A stretch of DNA of 64,000 bases from Ulota crispa (taxonomy: Eukaryota > Streptophyta > Bryopsida > Orthotrichales > Orthotrichaceae), in contig OY987247.1 of assembly GCA_963920765.1 (NCBI GenBank), positions 10,636,471 to 10,700,470 of the forward strand. The letters run 5' to 3'. The number at the start of each line of letters is the position of its first letter. The stretch's first letter is position 1. Below the pieces are notes generated by a model, which ran no database searches, was not told the origin of the DNA, and was given only the letters and a program-made list of their open reading frames with translations. Position numbers and translations under genes: made by a program. Shown piece after piece: positions 11,986 through 23,638 of this stretch.

Positions 11986-12179
11986 GATTAGTTTGCTAGA
12001 AGAGAGTTACAAGATCACTTGATAACTTTTATAAAAATGGGCCATAACTTCATAACTCTATCACCCACTTCCGGAGGTGGATGATAGAGTTATCACACAT
12101 GATAATTGCAAAAGATGATAAAATTATGGGCAAAATCACCAAAAGTTATCACGTGAAAAAACATGGAGTTTGACACCCC

Positions 12180-13149
12180 TAATGGGTACATATGTTATGC
12201 TGTAGTATTTCTTATAGATGCATTTAGTTGTTATTATAAACGTCATGCACTATAGGAAGAAGTGCTCCCAAAAATATACTCAATTGTCCACTTTTAAATT
12301 ACCTTGTTATTTAAAGGTTAAAGGTGAGTGTATAAAACCCAAACAAAACAAGAGATAACAATTGTTTTTATTTTCCAACACCTACACATTTAGGCATGCC
12401 TTCTCCGAATCTTAATACAGTGAAAATTTGAGTTTGTGTGAGTACAATTGATAATCTACGAAGGAGTAATTCATGACACTAAAATCCAATACATTCATTC
12501 CTATGAGGTGAAAATAGAAAATTTATACTTAGATTTGTGTGGGATTTTTACAAGTAGTCTAAGGTAGGAGCACACATAAACGTCAAATTAAGGGTTTTGA
12601 ACATGATGACTATTAATAAATAACTAGCAAATTATAGGATCCTATTACGAACAAAAAAATAATGAGTTTGCACTTTTGAATGTATTATTTGGAAATTGTG
12701 AGAATAAATTGTGAATTTTTAAAGAGCAAATTGCCATTGCATCCATAACCACTTTCAAGATTTCATGTTCACATGTTGTACATCCTTGTAATTACATATA
12801 TTCATTTTCACAAATTTTTCAAGATTTCAGAGGTGACGGTTATGGGAAAACTAACGCTTATGGGTGCTCCTACCTTAATTCCTTTGCAGATGCTTTTGTC
12901 AAGTGTGTGTTGGGCGCTTAGTTTCTTCACAACTCAATGATTTTAATCTTCTCATTTGGGACATATCCATCACTTACGAGTTACGATTCTACAAAATTGC
13001 ATTTGAAATTAAGTTAGTCTATACTCTATAGCACTCACTGTGGGTGAATAATTACCTTAGGTTCATAATTATTGTGGTCCAAGTAAATTTTTCTATGACA
13101 TGTAGGACCACAAACCTTGAAGCTTGCAGTTTTAAGAAGTTTGAATGTG
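12180..13149. other. AT-rich spacer, no gene seen
   Basis: No open frame with recognisable content, array or inverted repeat was found. Confidence 0.5.
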
Positions 13150-13892
13150 TTGACCCTTGAGCGCCCTAGTGACGGGATCTTGTCGCCCAGGATTTCTTAG
13201 GGGCTTTGAACGACTAGATTTTTTTTTCCTATAAACTGCAATTATCAAGGTATTTTAGTGGTCCATGTAAGTGGAGTAATGGCAAGTCAAGTCAAATGTT
13301 GTACAAGTACCTAGTGTCTTGATTGAATGGAACACCATACAGGGCAAGGTGGCAAGGAGCATCTTACAGGTTGCAACTAATTAATATTCCTTGCAAGCTT
13401 CCTTGCAATGTGTTTTGTGGTAGCAAAGAATTCATTGGCAAGGATTCAAACATGTTCTAGATCCTTAATCCTCACCAAATCAACTAGTCATTGTTTTCTA
13501 CACCATCGTAGTGTGAAGTCCTTGAACTTTGCATCAAAGAAGTACAATCTTCAATATTTTGCAAATGTGTGCATTCACATCTAATCTTGGTACCCACAAA
13601 ATTTGAGATGAATCAAAGGCTTACAAAATTTTGTAAAAATCAATAAATAGAAATTACTTGCCAAAATTTGAGATTTTGCTTTCATATGTTGTTTGATCAA
13701 ATGTTATAATCTCCCATCTCTCACAATCAATTGTTTCCAAATTTTGCAAGCCATTTTCCAAATAGGTGTTCCACTCTTTTCAATAGTCCCTTTTTATGTA
13801 TCATCTGATTGATTGAGATATGATGAATCAAAGTTGTAGGTCTCCCAAAACCCTCATTTGGGTGAAAATGGCATGGGTGCTTAAGGGTCTGC
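13150..13892. mobile_element. TTAA-family element (decayed copy)
   Basis: The left end, CCCTTGAGCGCCCTAG after a decayed TTGA, and the right end, CATGGGTGCTTAAGGG, match the ends of the elements at 38107-38994 and 48782-49509. Interior blocks such as TGCATTCACATCTAATCTTG and CACAAAATTTGAGATGAATC are shared by all of them. Both flanking TTAA sites have mutated, which suggests an older insertion. Confidence 0.7.
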
Positions 13893-14149
13893 TAAAAAAT
13901 AATGTTATTTTGAAGAATTTTAATACGTAAAAAACTGCAGAAGAAAAGAATTAGTAATGTAGCATATGGTCACTAGTAGAAAACTCCTTCCAAAACAACA
14001 GAAAATCAACAGTTTCTTGTTGATTTGGGCACTTGCCCACGCTAATTGACTAATTTAATAGAATTCTGTAAAAAACTAAATACGTTCTGTTGATTTGGAC
14101 ATCATTATCTAAATCAACCAAAATTTTGGAATCTTTTGAGGATCTTCTA

Positions 14150-14960
14150 GGAATTTTTTGTGAATCTTTAAGAATCTTCAAGAATCTTTTGGGAATCATT
14201 GAGAATCTTTTCATGATTTTTAAGAATATTTAAGAATCTTTTTGAGATTTAGAATCTTTGAGAATCTTTTAGGAATCTTCATGAATCTTTGGAAATCTTT
14301 TGGAATCTTTTCAAGTTTTTTTGGAATCTTTGAGAATGTTTGAGAACAATTGAGAATCTTTGAGAATCTTTGAGAATCTTTTAGGAATCTTTGAGAATCT
14401 TTTGAAATCTTTGGGAATCTTTTCAAGTTTTTTTGGAATCTTTGAGAATGTTTGAGAACAATTGAGAATGTTTGAGAATGTTTGAGAATGTTTGAGAATC
14501 TTTTTAGAATCTTTGAGAATCTTTTGAAATCTTTGGGAATCTTTTCAAGTTTTTTTGGAATCTTTGAGAATGTTTGAGAACAATTGAGAATCTTTGACAA
14601 TCTTTGAGAATCTTTTTAGAATCTTCAAGAATCTTTAGAAATCTTTGAGAATCTTTGAGAATCTTTGAGAATCTTTGAGAATCTTTTCAAGTATTTTGGA
14701 ATCTTTGAGAATGTTTGAGAACAATTGAGAATCTTTGAGAATCTTAAAGAATCTTTGAGAATCTTTTTGGAATCTTCAAGAATCTTTGGAAATCTTTGGG
14801 AATCTTTTCAAGTATTTTGGAATCTTTGAGAATGTTTGAGAACAATTGAGAATCTTTGAAAATCTTTGGAAATCTTTTGAGAATCTTTTTTGAAATTCAA
14901 AAAATCTTTGAAAATCTTTAAGAATTTTCAAGAACCTTTTTGGGATCTTTGAGAATCTTT
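14150..14960. repeat. GAATCTTTGA satellite array with higher-order period
   Basis: The basic 10-base unit GAATCTTTGA and its variants (GAATGTTTGA, GAATCTTTTG) fill about 800 bases. Larger blocks beginning TTTTCAAGT recur at about 14311, 14423, 14545, 14687 and 14808, giving a higher-order period of 112-142 bases. The array lies wholly inside the CACTA element. The Lys/Phe-rich minus-strand open frame at 14220-14600 is just this repeat read in frame. Confidence 0.9.
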
Positions 14961-15823
14961 TTAAAATCTTTATGAAATTTGTTAAAGTACTTCAAAATAC
15001 TTATAGAAATAAAATCTCTTAGACTGAATTAGAGTCCTTTAGGAATCTTTTTGTAATTCATCAAAATACTTTCAAAAAAACTATCACAATAGTGTAGGTT
15101 TGTTTTTGAAATCTTTCTAAAATCTCTTTGGACCTCATTAAATTTTTTTGAAGTTTTCATAAATAAAAGAAGTTTTAAAAAAAAAAGAATCTTTTAGAAG
15201 TTTGAGTGTACATTGACTGGTTTTATTTTCTTTACTTTTCACAATTTGGTAAGATTTAAACTTAGCAGCCTTTAAAGTCAAGTAAAAACATGACCATAAT
15301 AACAAAAATCTCAACAATTTTTTGTTGATCTAGATACTTTTGGACACAACTTCACTAATTCAACAAAATTTTATATAAAAAGTACAACATTTTGTTGTTT
15401 TAAATACCAAAATTTCTTTACAAACAAATATAAATGATGCTCCTCAATTCTTTGAAGAAATCATACATGTCCCGTAAGGATTAAACGTACCAAAAATATC
15501 TTTGTGTTACATGATAACCAAGTGTATAGTTTAATGCAAATTCTTACAAGAAACCAAAGGTGATTTTTACATTTCAAATAACACAAGGATATATTTAACA
15601 TTTCAAAATAGAAGAGTTTTTTATGAATTTTCCAAAATAATAGGAGTATAATTGATATTCCTACAAAAAATAAAGAATATTTTTTATGTTTCAAATATTT
15701 TCAGCGTAAACTTGATATTATGAAAGACTTAAAGGGTATTTTTAGTACTTTTCCTTCTATTGTTAATCAAATGAATTAAAAAAAAAACAATCTTATAAAA
15801 TATTTTTATGAGCTTTAAAAGAT

Positions 15824-16235
15824 GGGAATTGATATGTGTACCACACCCTTCCAAGTACTATACCACACCACAAGGTAAATTTTAGATTTCTATCATCAAA
15901 AAGCTAAATTTGAAAATTTTGAATTCAGATTTGGGCTTAGAGACCATGGTATTGTCTAGAACCATAAAAAAAGTTGCAATTCAACAATACCCAATGAAAA
16001 AGTTTAGTTAGGGAGAAAATTGTTAATTTTACTTTCGTTTGTAAAAAAAGATAAGCTTTTTCATTGGGTGTTGTTGAATTGCAACCTTTTTTATGGTCCT
16101 AGACAATATCATGGTCTCTAAGTCCAAATTTGAATTCAAAATTCTCAAACTCAAATTCTTGATGGTAGAAATCTAAAATTTTCCCCAAGGGTGTGGTACA
16201 ATAGTTCAAAGGGTGTGGTTCACATATTAATGCCC
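15824..16235. mobile_element. Foldback MITE, Mutator-like subfamily C, copy 1
   Basis: The element starts GGGAATTGATATGTG and its two ~190-base arms are inverted copies around a loop near 16030. It is flanked by TTAAAAGAT (15815-15823) and TTAAAAAAT (16236-16244), a 9-bp duplication with one change. Relatives are at 56208-56620 and 61368-61778. It has inserted into the 13971-17226 CACTA element and is therefore younger. Confidence 0.85.
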
Positions 16236-16749
16236 TTAAAAAATATCCAAAACTATTCAAAAGTCAATAGAATTTTGATTTTATAATTGCAAGGTTTTAA
16301 TTCCGTAACTTTTCACAACTTCATGTTATTTGAAGCTATCAAACTATGGAGGCTATTTTAACAAAATCAGGTTCTTTTTACAAAAAAATAGCACTAAATA
16401 ATAATTATTAATGAATCCAACCTTTGCCTGCAACAATCCTTTTGAGATTTGAGAATTCCAAAAAAATTTATAAACAAAATCAAAAGGATGGAAATAAACA
16501 ATTTATTTAAAATTTCTAAACACCTTCTCAGATTTTAGCTCATAACTTTTGATAAAAATAATGAAATCCAAAAAAAATTGTTGGAGGTGAAAGTAACATA
16601 CATTTATCAACTTTTTCTAGTTCTAAGTTTTTTGAAAAAAAATCCTTTAATGGGCGGAAATAGCCTCCAAAGTCTACTGGATTACTAAAGACATGAACAT
16701 TTAATGTACAAATGGAATCAAGATACTTATGTATGCATGTGTAGTTGCC

Positions 16750-16826
16750 TATACTCTAGTGGTTTAGAGAATGTGTTAAAGTTGTGGAGTGTGAGAGGAG
16801 AGGTGAAGGGTTCAAACCCCGCTACC
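16750..16826 (+). other. tRNA-like segment with pol III A and B boxes
   Basis: CTAGTGGTTTAGAGA resembles a tRNA A box, and GGGTTCAAACCCC, about 50 bases further on, matches a B box. The sequence does not fold into a convincing complete tRNA, so it is probably the head of a SINE or another tRNA-derived repeat carried by the CACTA element. A similar head lies at 36630-36700. Confidence 0.5.
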
Positions 16827-16827
16827 A

Positions 16828-16976
16828 GCAGCTGCCCAAAAATTCGGCAGCTGCCCAGCGATTCGGGCGGCTGCCCAGAAATTTGGCAGCTGCCCAAAAA
16901 TTCGGGCAGCTGCCCGGCGGTTTGGGCAGTTGCCCAAAAATTTGGCAGCTGCCCAAAAATTTGAGCAGTTGCCCGT
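16828..16976. repeat. CAGCTGCCCAAAAATTCGG tandem array
   Basis: About seven units of 20-21 bases, each CAGCTGCCC followed by AAAAATTTGG, AGCGATTCGG or a similar sequence. It is strikingly GC-rich for this region. Open frames on both strands through it are products of the repeat. Confidence 0.9.
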
Positions 16977-17829
16977 CCCCTAAAAATTTCACATTTTCGT
17001 AAAAGAAAAGCAAATTCTATGAAAATAATAATTTAAAAATGAAAAGAAATAGAATTGAACAACATAAAACACGTAATAGAAATCAACAACAAATTAACAG
17101 AAATCTGTAAATAATCAACAGAAAATCAACAGAAAAGTACCCAAATTAACTTGACCAAATTCACAGAAAAAATCAACAGTTTTTGGTTGAAATTCTGTTG
17201 ATTTTGTGCTGAATTTTCTACTAGTGGGTAGCTTTGGTGTAAACTTCAACTTTTCCCAAAAAATGGAAGAAAGTTGGAAATCATTTTGAATGTTAGGAAA
17301 TTTTTGGGCCAAGAAAAATTACATCAAATAACAAACGAGCAAAAAAGGTTGTAATTTTGTTTGTACAATGTGAAAATGGTTATGACCTACGAAGAACATC
17401 AGTAGCAATAATGTTAAAAATATCTAACTTTATTGAAAACTTGTGAGAATAACTTTTCGATATATTGAAGTTGTGATAATGTTCACTCAATTTGCAAATT
17501 TTGCAGTTGTAGTATGTGTTACAAGTTTAACTAATTGTTAACTATCCTAGGTTCATAAAAATTCATTTAAACAAAAAGTTTGAAAATATGTGCAAAATAT
17601 CTATAGACTTCTTAAACATTGAAATTTCTCCAAATATATTTTCTAAATACCAGCAGATTTTCTAATGTTTGCATAGTCCACAATTATTTAAATAAGCCAT
17701 AATCAACTAAAAATGGCATAAGTGTTAACAAATTCTGAAGATTGAGATGTGAATTAGATATTAGACTTGGAAAGCTTTGTCTGATTAAATGAACTCAATC
17801 TCAACTAGTTCATTTCTTGATCTATTTAA

Positions 17830-18760
17830 ACCCTGAAGGCCCAAGGGGTGTTCTGCCAATATTTGTGTTTTTTCAATATGTTGATGTGAATTATAGTTTG
17901 AAAACTATTTTTGAAACCTCAACCAAATTGTAGTAAAATATTTTAGTATTGAGTGTAAACAATTCAGCTTATTTGACCACACGGATTGAAAGATTATAGC
18001 ATTCAAAATTTATAAAAAAGTTTTTTTGTCCCTGCCCAAATGGGTTAGCAAACTTTGAGCCTCTTTGGAGTCAAATTTTTGGTGGGTATGAAATTTTTTT
18101 CTGCTAATATCTAAATATTGTTAGGTACACTTATGAAAAGTTTCAAGAGCAAATTATGAATCTAGCTTACTCTAAATTGCCTTTTAGTTTAAGGAGGTTA
18201 AGTGAATTGGCAAAACATTAGTCATTCTTTCATGATTTCTTGTGCGTTGAGGCCATCTTTTACTTGAAATATGAATGGTGAAAAGTTAGAGACAAACATT
18301 TGGAATGTTTGAAAAAAATAATTCAAGAGCTTTGGATTTATAAATTGAAAGACAATAGGCCCTAAAGTTAGAGGAAAACATTTTTTCTTGAAACTACCCA
18401 ATCATAGTTAACAAAGTTTGACTCCCTTTAGAATGTGATGTGAGACCTCAATTTATTTATTTATTTGACAATTGTACACCATGTCTTTTTAGTTACACAC
18501 TTACCAAATTTCAAATTTTGATGAGAGTTTTAGCATAAGATTCTCCAAAGATGCCAAAATTGCTCAAGATGGCCAAATTCTTTTGTGTAGCATAACTTTT
18601 GAATAGAACATCTGATTGGGGAAAAATTTATATTTTTACTTGGGAGATACATATTTACACCTTGTATAACAATTTTGAGAATATCCAATAAAAAATAGCT
18701 CCATATGACCCTACCCAAGTTCTCAAGTGGCTGTTGAATGGAAACTTGAGCCTTTAGGCG
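17830..18760. mobile_element. TTAA-family element (partly decayed)
   Basis: TTAA (17826-17829) precedes ACCCTGAAGGCCCAAGGGG. The right end, read in reverse after TTAA (18761-18764), is CGCCTAAAGGCTCAAG. The AAGGCYCAAG block is shared with the elements at 50724 and 59457. The interior shows no protein. The ends have drifted more than in the clean copies. Confidence 0.6.
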
Positions 18761-18764
18761 TTAA

Positions 18765-20803
18765 GATCCCTTGAAAAGTCTAAAAAGATTTTGCTAGCTA
18801 CATGTTAAAAGACACAAATGAAACATGATCTAAATGTATATGCTTTGAGCAATTTGGTCCTTGAAATGCAATGTTACCATTGTAACTAGAGAGTACCACT
18901 AGTTTTCTCCATGCCTTAGTCTTTTGAGTTTTATTATTTAAATTGAAAATCATTCAAATTTTGGTGACATACTAAATGCAATTTGAAAAGAGTTCTAGTG
19001 TGACCAACTAGGGTTGTTTTTTTGGTCATGTTCATCTACAATAAAACGCCACATGCCCTCTAAGGTGAGGAGGATATTTCAAGGGATAAAAGTGCATCGA
19101 TTAAAATTGAATCTATCAACTTTGAAATTAGCACCAAGGGGCCAAAAAAATAGCCCTAATACCAACTACAATTGAGTGTCCATAATTGATAGAAGTCTAG
19201 TTTTGATAGTGGTTTGACAGGTTTCCATGTTTAAATAGAATTGGACATACTAAAATGCTTAACTTTTTTTACTTGAGTTGCATCTTTACACATACTGAAA
19301 GATTTGGTTTCTTGAATGAACTACATTAATAAAGGAAATTTGATTTTTATTTAGAATAGATGAAAGATTAACCTATTTGGATTTTGATTTTAAAATCATG
19401 AGTGAGTTACAAGATCATCTTCATTTCAATAGTGTAAATAGGAATCATTCCATATACCATGTATACAATGTTTAACTAATATGGACTATGCAAAGTCCAA
19501 AAATCACAATCCAAATGCAAAACATGATGAGGTTTTTCAATGCTTTGCATATGTTGCACGTAAAAGATTGGAAGGTATTTCATGCAATACACCAAGAAAT
19601 TTATGAAAAACATCAAGAGATTTTTCAATGCTTTGCAAAGTTTGCATATGTTGTAGGTAAAAGATTGAGAAATTCATGCAATATACGAAGAGGTTTATGC
19701 AAAACATCCATAGATTTATGCAAAACATTAAAGAATCTATGCAAAACATATAAAGATTTATGCAAAACAAAATCTAAAAATCTCTTTAATATGTTGTTAA
19801 AGCAAAATCCAAAATTATGTGAATAGTCTATGTTAAGTTAAATATGGCATATGTAGATTATATTATGAACACCATATTCCAAATTTCCAATGCTACCATT
19901 GGAACTTTTCAATATCAAAATATATGAAAACACATATTTTTCTTGTAATTCTCTACAAGATAACTCTTGCATTTAATTATAATGCATTCATCAATTTATT
20001 TTTTATTTTATTTGTTTAAAAGTTGTGTTACCCATTTGACATCGGCAACAATGGCAACGATGTGAATCTAGTCCAAAGAGGATCTAAATTCATTCCTTAG
20101 ACACTTACTAACACAACTCTAACCAACAACCATCAAGGCATAACTCAAAACATCAAGCATAAATAATCCACTTAACACTAAATCTACAAATATGTTACCT
20201 ACCATATGAAATTGTAACAAGCGACTTCTCTTCGACATTCTCAAGAAAGATCAATCACGACCAATTATACTAAAATGTGAAGCTCATCACAACTTTTTTC
20301 TTAAACATGATTATAAAAGAATCATCCATCCACATAAACAATAATCATGTTCAAAGATTAAATTCAATATTCACAAAACAATCCAAAAAATCAAAATATT
20401 ATGTTTTTTTATTGTGATTTTTATTGGCTCTAAATCATAGCTGACAAGGTTTTGTATTAAGAGAAGCTACTCTAAGGGGCTTTGAGCATGGTTGTCACAT
20501 TGGACCACGTTTGTCCACTTGCATGTTTGTTCAAAGTGCCCAATTTGAGCTCATAACTGTCCAATGTAGTCAACTCACAATTGACTTCACAAAATGATAA
20601 AAAAAGAAGAAGCTTACTTTGTATGTTTTAGTGGCACTCATTATTGCCATTTGCCAGGATGAAGTCAAAACATGGATTTAAAGCTAGATCTCGTAATAAA
20701 AATGAAAAATAGTTATTTGATTGATTCTTTTTTTAGGTCAAAAATTCTAAAAATATCATAAAACGTGAAAGTAGAATGATGGACACATCCATATTTGTTG
20801 TCC
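18765..20803. other. AT-rich spacer with small repeats
   Basis: There is no gene. Around 19536-19770 there are short duplications: TTTTTCAATGCTTTGCA occurs twice, 85 bases apart, and TTTATGCAAAACAT recurs about four times. These generate a 112-codon open frame at 19488-19826 that is repeat-derived. Confidence 0.55.
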
Positions 20804-21059
20804 ACACCATATTTGTTAAATTGGGAAAAACAGAGGTACCATTTTGTACTCCACCTTAAACCCAAAAAGTTACCTTAAACCAAATTCAAAGGTGTCAGAT
20901 TCAATTTGAGCCACTAAGAATTTTTCCCTCGCAAATTCCTCCTCTTAGGTAAGAGCATGTGTACCCAAAAAAACCCTGCAAGCTTGGTTTTAGGTGATCG
21001 CCTAAAACCTTCAAAAGTCCCAAAATGCATTGTTTTTCCCAATTTACCAAATATGGTGT
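20804..21059. mobile_element. MITE with ACACCATATTTG ends, copy 1
   Basis: The left end ACACCATATTTGTTAAATTG and the right end CAATTTACCAAATATGGTGT are inverted repeats that continue into TTGGGAAAAA and TTTTTCCCAA. Three copies of ~250 bases are in the window (others at 23183 and 33236, the last in reverse orientation). All share the interior TACCATTTTGTACTCC and TTTTCCCTCGCAAATTCCTC blocks. No clear target duplication was found, so the superfamily is open. Confidence 0.75.
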
Positions 21060-23182
21060 AACTTGTCCATTTTGTATGTCCACTTGAATGTCCTATCCAA
21101 CAACTAGATCTTGCCCAATGTGACATCCATGGCCACTTTGAGTAGATACCTCACTTCAAGAGCAAACTCAAACCTCGCATAACATAGGTGCTTGTTTGGT
21201 TTTTTTGTTTTGTCTATATCATGTTTTTGTTTTTGTTATTGGCATTGAATAGAAATAGAGAAGGACTTTGCATTAAGAGAAACTACTTTGAGAGGCTTTG
21301 AATACGTAGGCATCTCACTTGAAAATCAAATCAAAAGTTATCACAACGTGAGTGCTTGTTTTTATTTTTTTTGCTTTGTCGCTATCGCGCTTGATATTCA
21401 TTGGCATTGAATCGAAAAGGAGATAGTTTTGCATTGAGAGAAGCTAGTACCATGAGGGAGGAATACTGAGTAGGTATATTCCTTGAGGAGCAAAGCAGGA
21501 CTGCAGGACCTCTCATCTTACTGGCATAAGTGCTAGTTTTTGTTTGTTTGTGATTTGTCTGTAGTCCGTTACGAAGAGACGAGACTGAGAGAGATTCTCT
21601 GTTACGTGCTCGAATGTCAATGAGTGCATCGAACTGATCGAACTGATCGAAGCCTTGCAGTTGGCTTTGCTTTCGGTGCTTTCAGTTCTCTTCGACGAAG
21701 CGCTCCAGAGGCACTCCAGGGAGCATCATGCCCACCGAATCATTCTCCGCCAGAGATCTGCGTGCAATGCAAAGCACGAGCTTGGAATTTCTCTCACTCA
21801 CGACATGCGGTGCCAGCGCCGGATCAGAGGGGTCTTGTGCTGGCAATGCCAAAACTAGCTCTGCATGGTCGGCACTCCTTCAATGCCTTGCAACAATCAT
21901 TCTATTGCGACCATGCTTCGCTAGCAGCTGCCATTCCTGCTCTAACTTTAACTTCCTCTTGCTAGCTCGCTTGCTTGCAAGTCCAATCCAAGCAAGGGCT
22001 ACAGGAGCAACTAGCAAGGATTTGAATGTGCAGCTGTACGATGCAAATGCTAGTAAGGGTAGTAGTATCTCTGTAAGGGAGCGCTTCACACTAACACTAC
22101 GTCCCACGTCTCACATTCATGGACATCTGAGAATTTGGTTGATGTAAAGCCAAAAGTTGGAACTTGGCACTTCACACTATTGACTAGTTGTCTACTCCCA
22201 AAGCACCAGATCCTGGTTGTGGTTGTCACATTGGATCTAACCCTAATCTTGGTCATGGTTGTCACACTGGATCAACCTTAATCTTGGTCATTTATGTCAC
22301 ATTGGATCAACTCTAATCTTGGACATGGTTGTCAGATTGAAATGATTGGATCAACCCTGATTTGCCTGCCCCTTCGGTGCAAACACAAGCAATGAAGGCA
22401 CAAAGCATGCATTTTTAAAATTTATGTCAAGGTATAAATGCAACCTTGCATGAGTTGCATCTGCGCCTTAACATCTACACTCCACACCTTGATTCTAACA
22501 TGTATAAAGACGTCAATCACGTTGCCTAGTTTGGACTGCTTGTAACGCTTGTCTTGTGACGCTGGTCTTTTGGCCCAACCGTGCCCAAAGTACTGAACAT
22601 GATTCTCATTAGTTGCATTTTGTTTCCACATTGCATTTTTGGAAGTTTTGGCCTTAAAGAAGGTGGCAGTGTGATACTTCACTCAAAATTTGGGCTAACT
22701 ATTTTATTAAAACCCAACTTTCAACAAAAAAATTTCATGGGTCTTTGTTGTAATCTTTTTTTCCCTCAATATTCCAATCAAGTCAAGATCTTGCGTTGGA
22801 CTTGAGGTGAGACTTGCACAAATGGAATGTGAACGTAATGTGAATTGCCCCCTTATATACTACTTATCAATGAAGCAATCTATTGTACGCAAATGCCAAA
22901 TGGTTTTTGCAACAAGTATAACGGTATAACCTTAGTAAGTGATTTTCATCTTATTTTGTTAAAATATTATATTCCATGAAAATGAAGCAAGAGATTTAGA
23001 AGAGAATTAGAGAACATAGTAAAAAATTAAGATTTTAGGGGCACAAACAAGCTTTGCAATGAAAACTGTAACAATTATGAATGTTTACTAAAACACACCT
23101 TGTACTTCAAAGCATCAACCCCATATTCAATCCATCAACCCCATATTCAATCAATATGGAGTTGCATGTTATACATGGAACG
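21060..23182. other. Spacer with a GC-rich island and a 36-bp tandem repeat
   Basis: From about 21590 to 22120 the GC content rises and several overlapping open frames appear on both strands (the longest is 139 codons on plus, 21728-22147), but none shows a recognisable domain or splice model. At 22211-22345 a 36-base unit, GGTTGTCACATTGGAT followed by CAACCCTAATCTTGGTCAT, repeats about 3.5 times. The island could be an old gene fragment or a CpG-island-like promoter. Confidence 0.45.
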
Positions 23183-23432
23183 CGATATTCATTAAATTGG
23201 GAAAAATAAAGGTACCATTTTGTACTCCGCCTTAAACCCAAACAATTACCTTAAATTAGATTGAAGGTATTAGATTCAGTTTGAGCTACTGAGATTTTTT
23301 CCCTCACAAGTTCCTCCTCTCCGGTGAGGACACGTGTACCAAAAAATGCCGCAAGCTCAGTTTTAGATGATCATCTAAAATATTCAAAAGTCCCAAAATG
23401 TACTCTTTTTCCCAATTTAACTAATACTATCG
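23183..23432. mobile_element. MITE with ACACCATATTTG-type ends, copy 2
   Basis: It carries the same interior as the copy at 20804 (TTAAATTGGGAAAAA, TACCATTTTGTACTCCGCC, TTTTTCCCAATTTAAC), in the same orientation. The outermost bases have diverged to CGATATTCATT and AATACTATCG, which still pair partly. Confidence 0.7.
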
Positions 23433-23534
23433 AAAACAATGCAATGTCCAGATACACTCCAGTATATTACAAGCAACTCCTGATATTGATCGAATATGGC
23501 GATGATCGCTTGTCTCTTCTCACATTTACTTCAC

Positions 23535-23638
23535 TTTTTTCTGCTCACTTTTTCCTGCTCACTTTTTCCTGCTCACTTTGTCTGCTCACTTTGTCTGCTC
23601 ACTTCTGCTCACTTTTTCTGCTCACTTTTTCCTGCTCG
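23535..23638. repeat. Polypyrimidine CTGCTCACTTTTTC tandem repeat
   Basis: About seven units of 10-15 bases, TCTGCTCACTTTTTC and shorter variants, on the plus strand. It lies about 1.3 kb upstream of the gene at 24960, at the start of a GC-richer stretch. Confidence 0.85.

Larger units (their letters stand above)
10381..12179. mobile_element. TA-flanked element carrying two kinds of tandem array
   Basis: The left end GGGGTGTTAAAC (10381) and the right end GTTTGACACCCC (12179) are inverted repeats with one mismatch, and each is flanked by TA. Inside the ends, further inverted similarity continues (ATAACTTT and TTATCAC blocks). The interior holds no recognisable protein; it is dominated by a GTTCCCAAA array and by a pair of inverted 23-bp arrays. 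It looks like a non-autonomous DNA element that has picked up or grown satellite sequence. Confidence 0.6.
13971..17226. mobile_element. 3.26-kb non-autonomous CACTA element
   Basis: The ends CACTAGTAGAAAA and TTTTCTACTAGTG are perfect inverted repeats, and the flanks are an exact 3-bp duplication, GGT at 13968-13970 and GGT at 17227-17229. Both subterminal regions carry repeated ATCAACAGAAA and CTGTTGATT motifs, as expected of CACTA transposase-binding regions. There is no transposase; the inside is a GAATCTTTGA satellite array, a nested Mutator-like MITE (15824-16235), a tRNA-like segment and a CAGCTGCCC array. A partial relative sits at 34858-36174. Confidence 0.9.

Noticed and set aside
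14220-14600. A 126-codon Lys/Phe-rich open frame on the minus strand
   Set aside because: It is the GAATCTTTGA tandem array read in frame; the peptide is simply the repeat translated.
16750-16826. A true tRNA gene
   Set aside because: A and B box-like motifs are present, but the acceptor and anticodon stems do not form convincingly; kept only as tRNA-like.
16704-17013. Overlapping open frames on both strands, Pro/Gln/Gly-rich
   Set aside because: They are by-products of the CAGCTGCCC tandem array with period near 21 bases.
19488-19826. 112-codon open frame with LCKT repeats
   Set aside because: Generated by short repeated TTTATGCAAAACAT units; no domain and no splice context.
21624-22147. 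Overlapping open frames in a GC-rich island
   Set aside because: Frames overlap in several phases and on both strands, none with recognisable domains; composition alone can produce them.
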